The position numbers and the translations under genes are program-made. 5,647 nt of DNA from assembly GCA_030637245.1 (NCBI GenBank), contig DAOVVI010000144.1:1-5647 (forward strand). Reading direction: 5' to 3'. Within the stretch, counting starts at the first letter, position 1, and the number at the start of each line of letters is the position of its first letter. This document shows positions 1-5,647 of this stretch, piece after piece. Below the pieces are notes generated by a model. It ran no database searches, was not told the DNA's origin, and saw only the letters and a list, made by a program, of their open reading frames with translations. Origin of the DNA: Cyclobacteriaceae bacterium (GTDB lineage: Bacteria > Bacteroidota > Bacteroidia > Cytophagales > Cyclobacteriaceae).

Positions 1-1234
1 CTCCCTGTGAGGCCATGCCTGCAGCAAGGAAATTCAAATAAGTTGGCGCATTATCCAGGAAACCGGCTAGCATTCCTGTGCCCCAATAAAGTGTGTTTTG
101 GCTAATAAGCTTGACGCCGGCTGGTGGTTGAGCAAAATTACCAACCAACTCAAGGGCAGGCATCATCGTTCCAAATATACCAATGAAGATAAATGCCACT
201 TCTTTGATGGGCTCGAAATTAAATTCATTTGATTTTAATAATTCCTTATCCCCAAGGCGAAAAGATAAAAACGCTACCGAAAACATAATCACTTCTCTTA
301 AAAAGGAGAATTTTTGACCATCATAATGTATCGCAGGAACCCAGTCAAAAACATTGGGATCAAGGAATACTGCCAATACGATGATTAATAACCACATGAA
401 ATTTTTACTTCCTTTAATTGTGATCTTATCATTAAATGAATCTACCTCAACTGATTTATCTGATTTATTCCTTTTGTCAAATAAATAAAATATTGCCACC
501 AGAATCAGGACAGCAAAAACCCAGGGATAAAAATTGTGAGTCAGGGTCCAGAAAAAAGGAACGCCCTTGAGGAAACCCAGGAAAAGAGGCGGATCACCAA
601 TTGGAGTGAGTGAACCCCCGATATTACTGATAACAAAAATAAAAAAGATGATATGGTATGGTTTTATGCGACCCTTATTTACACGGATAAAAGGTCGTAT
701 AAGGAGCATGGAAGCGCCTGTTGTACCTATAATATTTGCGATTACAGCTCCTATGAGCAGAATGGCTGAGTTAACTCCAGGAGTGCCTTTTTTATCCACA
801 TTTATCATGATTCCCCCGGAAGCAACAAATAAGCCGGTCAACAACGCAATAAACTGGACATATTCAAATGTAGCATGTATCGGCCCATGTGTATTATGCA
901 ATACAAACAAATAGTACAGCACCACCATAACTGCAAGGGCAACGGCAATTTTCGGATAGTGGTGATGCCAAAAATGCTCATAAAATAGCGGCCCGGTGGC
1001 AATCATTAATAAAAGCAAAATAAAAGGAATCACAGACCATCCGGGTGCTGCGTTATGATCCCCTTCGGATTTCCCATGATCGTCGTCTGAGGATAACTCT
1101 GCCACATTCCTGGAAGTCGTTTCAACATTTACAACCGATGAAATTTCTGTCTTGCTTTCTACTGAATTAGCAAAAGATCTTGCAGGAAAAGCTAATAAGC
1201 CTAAAAAGATAAGGGTAAGAAATACCTGCTTCAT
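1..1234 (-). CDS. CitMHS_2 / NhaD-like membrane transporter, probable Na+:H+ antiporter (3' end cut by the window)
   Basis: This is an inner-membrane ion transporter of the ArsB/NhaD-CitMHS superfamily. Bacteroidota members are usually annotated as sodium:proton antiporter or putative citrate transporter, so the substrate is uncertain and cation:proton exchange is my preferred guess. The 411 codons visible are open throughout and reach the left edge without a stop. Residues 1-22 resemble a signal peptide (MKQVFLTLIF start, ARSFA before the likely cut). Residues 40-55 form an acidic, His-containing linker (DDDHGKSEGDH). Hydrophobic segments follow at about 59-75, 87-103, 117-136, 147-165, 187-200, 228-243, 270-282, 303-316 and 337-355. 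Family hallmarks are GTTGASMLLIRP (160-171), the loop NIGGSLTPIGDPPLFLGF (204-) and GFLDNAPTYLNF (381-), the last carrying the membrane Asp-Asn pair. The ATG at 1234 is chosen because it gives a clean signal sequence. No Shine-Dalgarno is seen, which is normal for Bacteroidota. Only a modest C-terminal part should be missing. Confidence 0.88.
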   Translation of the reverse strand, partial: MKQVFLTLIFLGLLAFPARSFANSVESKTEISSVVNVETTSRNVAELSSDDDHGKSEGDHNAAPGWSVIPFILLLLMIATGPLFYEHFWHHHYPKIAVALAVMVVLYYLFVLHNTHGPIHATFEYVQFIALLTGLFVASGGIMINVDKKGTPGVNSAILLIGAVIANIIGTTGASMLLIRPFIRVNKGRIKPYHIIFFIFVISNIGGSLTPIGDPPLFLGFLKGVPFFWTLTHNFYPWVFAVLILVAIFYLFDKRNKSDKSVEVDSFNDKITIKGSKNFMWLLIIVLAVFLDPNVFDWVPAIHYDGQKFSFLREVIMFSVAFLSFRLGDKELLKSNEFNFEPIKEVAFIFIGIFGTMMPALELVGNFAQPPAGVKLISQNTLYWGTGMLAGFLDNAPTYLNFLAAGMASQG

Positions 1235-1319
1235 AAATAATAATGTTTTACGGATTAAGAAATTAAATAGGTCGTAGAAATTTATATCCGGCAAAAGACG
1301 ATAAAATTTGAGCGAATTA

Positions 1320-1350
1320 CAAAAATAATTGAAAACTATTAAGGGATAAA
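1320..1350 (-). promoter_or_regulatory. Candidate Bacteroidota sigma-A promoter for the transporter gene
   Basis: On the minus strand the sequence reads TTTA, 19 bp, TATTTTTG. The -7 box matches the Bacteroidota consensus TAnnTTTG in every fixed position. The -33 box matches TTTG in three of four, at the standard 19-bp spacing. Transcription would start near 1313 and give a leader of about 80 nt before the ATG at 1234. The site lies in the 132-bp gap behind anmK, so the transporter probably has its own promoter. The region is AT-rich and chance matches are possible. Confidence 0.5.
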
Positions 1351-1366
1351 TATTACACTCAGGGAG

Positions 1367-2458
1367 TTAATTATTTTCAATAAAGTGGTCATAAATCATA
1401 CCGCCGGAAGAATCACTTGAAGCGCCGGTTACTGATTTTAAAGTATTGATTTTCCGAAGTGATCTTAATAATCCAAGAAAGGCGAAAATTATCGCTTCTT
1501 TAAAATCAATTATCTGATTATCCGGAATGTTAATTTCTATTTTCCCATTGGACTTGGCTCTTAACAGTTCCATTAAAAAAGTATTTTTTGCCCCCCCACC
1601 GGTGACCAACATTTTTGGTATGAATGCTTTTTTTGACTGGACATTGCTGTTTTCAATAGAAAGAGTAATTTGTTGAGCAATATGATGGCTGAATGTATTC
1701 AATAAATTTTGGCCAGAATCAACATCAAGAAGCGGGAAAATATTTTTATGTACCCATTCAATTCCTAATGATTTTGGAGGTTTTAGAAAATAATATTCCA
1801 AGGAGTTTAATTTCTGTAATAAATTGGTATTGGTATTCCCTGATTTGGCTATTTCACCACCTTTATCATATTCGAGATTAAACTTTGAAGCTAATATATT
1901 GAGCACAGTATTTACAGGACAAATATCGTATGCTAATCGCTCGCCATTTTTATTATATGAAATATTAGAGAATCCTCCGAGGTTTAAACAAAAATCATAA
2001 TCGTTGAACAATAATTTATCTCCAACAGGTACTAATGGTGCTCCCTGCCCACCAAGAACCACATCCAATGACCGTAAATCACAAACTGTTTTTATTCCCG
2101 TAATATTCATGATTTGGTAGCCATCACCAATTTGATGAGTAAGACCTATTTCGGGTTGATGAAAAACAGTATGACCATGAGAAACAATTAATTCCGGGGT
2201 GGTTTGAATGGAGTCCATGAAATTCTTTACCTTTTCTCCAATCCATTTCCCATAATTTAAATCCAGTTTTTTCAAATCCAGGGCGTTCAATTGATTTGCC
2301 TGATTGAGTCTGGAGAATAGTTCTTTCTCATACGCAATAGATTCACATTGAATAACTTCAAAATTCCATCCGGCATCATGAAAGAAACGTATATAAGCGA
2401 TGTCTAATCCATCCAGAGACGTTCCTGACATCAATCCGATGATTTCATATATTTTCAT
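1367..2458 (-). CDS. anmK: Anhydro-N-acetylmuramic acid kinase
   Basis: AnmK is a cytoplasmic peptidoglycan-recycling enzyme. Using ATP it hydrolyses the 1,6-anhydro ring of anhydro-MurNAc and phosphorylates the product to MurNAc-6-phosphate, which MurQ then converts to GlcNAc-6-phosphate. The 363-residue product is of normal family length and has the ASKHA-fold motifs in order: phosphate loop MSGTSLDGLD (10-19), SHGHTVFH (93-100), CDLRSLD (126-132), GGQGAPLVP (136-144), NLGGFSNI (159-166), YDICPVN (177-183), KPPKSLG (226-232), TGGGAKN (286-292) and EAIIFAFLG (321-329). Asp178 sits where the catalytic base lies in characterised homologues, whose proteobacterial motif is DTGPGN. The ATG at 2458 places the phosphate loop at the expected distance from the N-terminus, so the start is well supported. 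No murQ or muropeptide transporter gene is in view. The gene diverges from coaX across 65 bp and is followed after 132 bp by the co-directional transporter. Confidence 0.96.
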   Translation of the reverse strand: MKIYEIIGLMSGTSLDGLDIAYIRFFHDAGWNFEVIQCESIAYEKELFSRLNQANQLNALDLKKLDLNYGKWIGEKVKNFMDSIQTTPELIVSHGHTVFHQPEIGLTHQIGDGYQIMNITGIKTVCDLRSLDVVLGGQGAPLVPVGDKLLFNDYDFCLNLGGFSNISYNKNGERLAYDICPVNTVLNILASKFNLEYDKGGEIAKSGNTNTNLLQKLNSLEYYFLKPPKSLGIEWVHKNIFPLLDVDSGQNLLNTFSHHIAQQITLSIENSNVQSKKAFIPKMLVTGGGAKNTFLMELLRAKSNGKIEINIPDNQIIDFKEAIIFAFLGLLRSLRKINTLKSVTGASSDSSGGMIYDHFIENN

Positions 2459-2523
2459 GGATTATTTTTAATTTTGAACTTTCGGAAATGAAAATATCAC
2501 ATTAGTATAAATTTACAGCGATT
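2459..2523. promoter_or_regulatory. Divergent anmK / coaX intergenic region, probable promoters
   Basis: This 65-bp AT-rich gap must hold the 5' signals for both divergent genes unless promoters lie inside the coding regions. It contains the perfect 8-bp palindrome TAAATTTA (2508-2515). This fits the -7 consensus TAnnTTTG with one mismatch on either strand, but neither strand has a TTTG at the matching -33 position. If used for coaX it would give an almost leaderless transcript. A TTTG occurs at 2473-2476 on the plus strand without a good partner. Promoter activity here is inferred from gene layout; the exact boxes are not resolved. Confidence 0.4.
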
Positions 2524-3243
2524 TTGAATATATGTATTGATATTGGGAATACAAAGGCGAAAATAGGCTTTTTCAGTAATAATGAATTATTGGAAGTAAA
2601 GCAAAATATAACAGATCGGGGAATTATAAAAATCATTAAAGCGCATAATCCGGAGCACGTAGTAATTAGTAGTGTACGGAAAGGTATCGGAAAAATTGTT
2701 GAGAGTTGTTCAAAAACCGCCGATACAATCGTGTTTGATCATTTGACGCCGGTTCCTGTTAAAAGTTTATACAAAACGCCTCAAACGCTGGGTGTTGATC
2801 GAATTGCTGCTGTTGTGGGCGCCGCTTTATTGTATAAACACCAAAACTGTCTCATTATTGATATGGGCACGTGTATCACCTACGATTTAATTGATAAATC
2901 AGCCACATATCATGGAGGGGGTATCTCTCCTGGAGTAGATATGAGGATGAAAGCCATGCATAAGTTCACCTCTAGACTTCCGGTTATTGCCGCCAAAGGC
3001 CAACCGGAATTAATTGGAAAAACAACGAAAGAGTGCATGTTAAGTGGAGCGATAATCGGAACACAAGCTGAATTGGAAGGAATAATTAATCGCTACAAGC
3101 AATTTTTTGATGATTTAGCCATTATATTCTGTGGGGGAGATGCAAATTTTTTTGAAACTAAAATAAAAGATCACATCTTTGCAATCCCAAATTTAGTTCT
3201 TATTGGTCTTAATCAAATTTTGAGGTTTAATTTGAATGATTAA
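2524..3243 (+). CDS. coaX: Type III pantothenate kinase
   Basis: CoaX phosphorylates pantothenate with ATP, the first step of coenzyme A synthesis, in the cytoplasm. Class III enzymes are known to need a monovalent cation and to escape feedback inhibition by CoA. The 239-residue product has the usual length for the lineage and the ASKHA motifs: phosphate loop DIGNTKAK (6-13), TLGVDRIAA (88-96), DMGTCITYD (113-121), GGGISPGVDMRMKAM (131-145) and CGGDA (203-207). Asp6, Asp92 and Asp113 match the conserved acidic active-site positions of the family. The start is TTG at 2524, giving MNICIDIGNT, exactly the expected family N-terminus. An in-frame TAG at 2503 and the absence of any upstream in-frame ATG/GTG rule out a longer conventional start. 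The stop overlaps the following gene by 8 nt, so it heads an operon. Confidence 0.96.
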   Translation: MNICIDIGNTKAKIGFFSNNELLEVKQNITDRGIIKIIKAHNPEHVVISSVRKGIGKIVESCSKTADTIVFDHLTPVPVKSLYKTPQTLGVDRIAAVVGAALLYKHQNCLIIDMGTCITYDLIDKSATYHGGGISPGVDMRMKAMHKFTSRLPVIAAKGQPELIGKTTKECMLSGAIIGTQAELEGIINRYKQFFDDLAIIFCGGDANFFETKIKDHIFAIPNLVLIGLNQILRFNLND

Positions 3244-4543
3244 AAAACTCACTATTTCAATTTTCTTATTATCGGGAGTAGCCGTAGGCGTCTATGCTCA
3301 AAGCGCTGCAAGTCCATATTCCATATTTGGAATAGGTACCCTATCTAGCAAAGCTTTAGTGTATCACAATAATATGGGAGGCTTAGGAATAAGCAATGGG
3401 AAACCATGGATTCTAAATAATATCAATCCGGCGCTCTTGCCTCTCAATACTTTTTCTACATTCGATGCCGGACTTTATACGGAAAAAAGAACACTGAATA
3501 CTTCAGATTTACAACAGAGCAATACAAACGGAGGTTTGAGTTATTTGACTTTAGGATTTCCGATTAAAAGCGGTAAATGGACCATGGCGATCGGACTAAT
3601 GCCATATAGTAACGTTTCCTATAATATTGTTACCAGTGGAAAGGTAATCAATCGTGATGAAGCGGACGCCGACTACCAATATAAAGGCAGTGGAGGGATT
3701 AACCAGGTCTATTTAAGCAGCGGCTGGCAACTGATTCCTAAGTTTCTTTATTTTGGAGCTCGCGCCGGATATTCTTTTGGAACTGTGACCGACGAAACTA
3801 CTATAGATATAAACGAGCGGGTTTATAGAGATGAAGAGGATACAATCGGTGTAGCAAAAACATTTAATTCGTCATCATTTTACAGGTCGTCAAGGTATTC
3901 TGATTTTCTTTTTGAAGGGGGACTTTATATGAGAAAGCAGTTTGGGAAAAAGATTGAAGTAAACCTTGGACTTATTTATGAACTGGCAAGTAACATGAAT
4001 ACAAGGAGAGATGAACGACTGGAGATCATTGATGATAGTGTGAATCCTCCATCTGATACAATTGTCGATAACGCCAGAGGGGTAACATTTCTGCCACAAA
4101 AATTTGGAGGTGGATTGAGCGTTTCAAAAGCCTATAAGTGGGTTTTCGGCGTAGATTTTTACTCCAGGAATTGGGCAGAGTTTAAGTCTGATTTCGGCAC
4201 AGAGCAAGAACTTACAAAAAGTTATGAAATTATCGCAGGCGGAGAATTTACTCCCGACTTTTTCTCAGTCAACAACTATTTCAAGAGGGTGACTTATCAA
4301 TTTGGATTTAATTACGAACAGACTCCGGTTATTATAAATAATACAAATATTGATGACTTTGGTATCAATTTTGGTGTATCTTTACCTTTTGGAAATTCCA
4401 TATTTAATGTCGGATTTAAATATGGACAACTGGGTACAACTTCAAATGGATTAATTAGAGAAGATTATTTTAAAATTAACCTGGGAATGACTTTTAATGA
4501 TCGCTCTTATGGTTTTTACAGAAATCAAAGAAAGTTTGACTAA
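3236..4543 (+). CDS. Outer-membrane beta-barrel protein of unknown function, FadL/OMPP1-like in character
   Basis: This is a predicted outer-membrane protein of 435 residues; the transported substrate, if any, is unknown. Residues 1-21 form a signal peptide (Lys-Lys, hydrophobic core, cleavage after VYA before QSAASPYSIF). The mature N-terminus SPYSIFGIG, the NPA tripeptide at 64-66 and GSGGINQVYLSSGWQL (151-) are typical of Bacteroidota proteins usually annotated as hypothetical or outer membrane protein. The rest consists of alternating aromatic/glycine strands, for example FEGGLYMRKQFGKKIEVNLGLIYEL split across 226-250, and FGINFGVSLPFG (375-). It ends in a barrel-like strand INLGMTF followed by a short basic tail. 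Long polar loops at about 184-210 and 254-284 are rich in Asp and probably face outward. The ATG at 3236 overlaps the coaX stop, suggesting translational coupling. FadL likeness rests on general features, not on a proven domain match. Confidence 0.9.
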   Translation: MIKKLTISIFLLSGVAVGVYAQSAASPYSIFGIGTLSSKALVYHNNMGGLGISNGKPWILNNINPALLPLNTFSTFDAGLYTEKRTLNTSDLQQSNTNGGLSYLTLGFPIKSGKWTMAIGLMPYSNVSYNIVTSGKVINRDEADADYQYKGSGGINQVYLSSGWQLIPKFLYFGARAGYSFGTVTDETTIDINERVYRDEEDTIGVAKTFNSSSFYRSSRYSDFLFEGGLYMRKQFGKKIEVNLGLIYELASNMNTRRDERLEIIDDSVNPPSDTIVDNARGVTFLPQKFGGGLSVSKAYKWVFGVDFYSRNWAEFKSDFGTEQELTKSYEIIAGGEFTPDFFSVNNYFKRVTYQFGFNYEQTPVIINNTNIDDFGINFGVSLPFGNSIFNVGFKYGQLGTTSNGLIREDYFKINLGMTFNDRSYGFYRNQRKFD

Positions 4544-4553
4544 AATTAAAACA

Positions 4554-5647
4554 ATGAAAGCTAAAATTTTTCTCATCGGATTATTTGGAACTGTAATTTT
4601 TAGCTCAGCCAATGCTCAATGGAATTGGCCTGACGACAGAGCAAAAGCAGAAGAAAAAAATGCATTGTACACCGATAGTTTTAAACAAGGTAATTTTCGG
4701 GCTTCTGCAAATGACTTAAGTTGGTTGCTGAAAAATGCACCAAACCTTAATAAATCCATATATATAAATGGTGTGAAAATTTATAATGGATTGGCAAGTG
4801 AGGAAGCAGATGATGCCAAGAAAATTATGTTCCAGGATTCTGTATTGATGCTCTATGATCTTAGAATTAAATATTTTGGAGAAGAAGGAAAAGTATTGAA
4901 TAGAAAAGCTCTGGACGCTTATAAGTATTATTATAAAGATAAAAATAGGTATGAGGAACTTTTTATACTGTTTAAAAGCACATTTGAATTGAATGGAAAT
5001 AAGGTGATGGATATGAACCTGCTTCCATACATGGATGTCTTGCGGAGGTATAAAGTTTCAGGTGGGAACATCTCTGATCAGGAAATTCTTGATATCTACG
5101 AAAGTATCGTGAAAATTACTAATTACAAAATTGAGGTAGTTAAGAAGAATGTTGATCGATTGAAGATAATTTTAGATAAAGTAAATGAACTTCTTGTAAG
5201 CACTATTGATGTTGATTGCAGTTTTGTTGAAAATACATTAGGGCCAAAACTGGAAGCTGAACCTGATAATTTAAAACTTGCAAAAAATATATTGAGATTA
5301 TCTTTTGCCGGGAAATGTATGGATTTGGATGTATTTATTGATGCTGCCAAAGTTGTTCAGCAGAACGAACCTGAATATGGCCTGGCAAAATTGATCGGAC
5401 AAACCGCTGCTTCTAAAAAAGATTATGAAACCGCTGTGATATACCTGGAGGAATCGGTAGAGCTGACGGATGATTATACGAAGAAAGCAGATGCATTATA
5501 TTCACTGGCAGTTATTCAGTCAAACCTGCATCGAAATGTCAGCGCCCGTGATTATGCGAGGAAAGCTGTAGCTGTAGATCCTACTAAAAAAGAAGCATAC
5601 AAGTTAATCGGAAACCTGTATTACAACAGCTTCAGTGATTGTAAAAA
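4554..5647 (+). CDS. Exported tetratricopeptide-repeat protein (3' end cut by the window)
   Basis: This is a predicted periplasmic or envelope-associated protein of unknown function. 364 codons are visible, open to the right edge. Residues 1-21 form a signal peptide, with likely cleavage in SSANA before QWNWPDD. Helical TPR-like segments are seen at about 38-62 (YTDSFKQGNFRASANDLSWL) and more clearly at 275-304 (KKDYETAVIYLEESVEL), 311-343 (ALYSLAV...ARKAVAVDP) and from 345 onward (AYKLIGNLYYNS). The centre (90-215) is charged, Lys/Tyr-rich and probably helical without recognisable repeats. Cysteines occur at 222, 255 and 363; the first two flank the stretch ENTLGPKLEAEPDNL and could form a disulfide in the periplasm. 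The ATG at 4554 lies 10 nt after the barrel gene's stop in an A-rich leader, with no Shine-Dalgarno. TPR proteins bind partners, so a role as periplasmic partner of the barrel protein is plausible but inferred only from adjacency. Confidence 0.88.
   Translation, partial: MKAKIFLIGLFGTVIFSSANAQWNWPDDRAKAEEKNALYTDSFKQGNFRASANDLSWLLKNAPNLNKSIYINGVKIYNGLASEEADDAKKIMFQDSVLMLYDLRIKYFGEEGKVLNRKALDAYKYYYKDKNRYEELFILFKSTFELNGNKVMDMNLLPYMDVLRRYKVSGGNISDQEILDIYESIVKITNYKIEVVKKNVDRLKIILDKVNELLVSTIDVDCSFVENTLGPKLEAEPDNLKLAKNILRLSFAGKCMDLDVFIDAAKVVQQNEPEYGLAKLIGQTAASKKDYETAVIYLEESVELTDDYTKKADALYSLAVIQSNLHRNVSARDYARKAVAVDPTKKEAYKLIGNLYYNSFSDCK

Noticed and set aside
567..914. 115-codon open frame on the plus strand
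   Set aside because: It lies entirely antisense to the transporter gene, whose conserved motifs are on the other strand; the translation is unlike any family I recognise and has no plausible start context.
1351..1366. Small inverted repeat ACTC-AGG-GAGT after anmK as a terminator
   Set aside because: The stem is only 4 bp with a 3-nt loop and there is no clear T-run directly after it on the minus strand, so it is too weak to call.
1693..1881. 62-codon open frame on the plus strand
   Set aside because: It is antisense to anmK, is short and low in complexity, and is explained by the AT-rich codons of the real gene.
3890..4099. 69-codon open frame on the minus strand
   Set aside because: It is a shadow inside the barrel protein gene with no recognisable domain.
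4544..4553. Possible promoter or terminator between the barrel and TPR genes
   Set aside because: The gap is only 10 nt and A-rich, with no box or hairpin; it is simply an operon junction.
5123..5350. 75-codon open frame on the minus strand
   Set aside because: It is a Ser/Phe-rich shadow antisense to the TPR protein gene, as expected from complementing AAA/GAA-rich codons.

Overview
The window looks like a chromosomal core region from a free-living member of the Bacteroidota (Cytophaga/Flavobacteria-like). The evidence is low GC, A-rich leaders without Shine-Dalgarno motifs, a Bacteroidota-type promoter (TTTA-19 bp-TATTTTTG), a class III pantothenate kinase, and an exported beta-barrel protein with the lineage-typical N-terminus SPYSIFGIG. 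There are five genes, all apparently intact inside the window. Two of them run off its ends. I see no RNA genes, insertion sequences, CRISPR arrays, integrases or phage genes.

Left part (1-1366). A leftward gene covers 1-1234 and is cut by the left edge. It encodes a polytopic membrane protein of the CitMHS_2 / NhaD-like ion transporter group, probably a cation:proton antiporter. Its N-terminus is a signal-peptide-like segment followed by an acidic, His-containing linker. Its probable promoter lies in the 132-bp gap after anmK.

Middle (1367-2523). anmK, also leftward, encodes anhydro-N-acetylmuramic acid kinase, which returns cell-wall anhydro-MurNAc to the MurNAc-6-phosphate pool. A short AT-rich gap of 65 bp separates it from a divergent rightward operon.

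Right part (2524-5647). The operon begins with coaX (type III pantothenate kinase, first step of CoA synthesis, TTG start). The next gene overlaps it by 8 nt and encodes an outer-membrane beta-barrel protein (FadL-like in general character). After a 10-nt gap comes an exported TPR-repeat protein, cut by the right edge. From general knowledge of Bacteroidota genomes, this coaX / barrel / TPR order is often followed by lptC and envelope-folding genes, but that part lies outside the window.

The common theme is envelope physiology: ion exchange at the inner membrane, peptidoglycan recycling, and outer-membrane/periplasmic proteins of unknown role tied to a CoA biosynthesis gene. I did not find a convincing new system. 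The most worthwhile unknowns are the barrel-TPR pair and why it is translationally linked to coaX.
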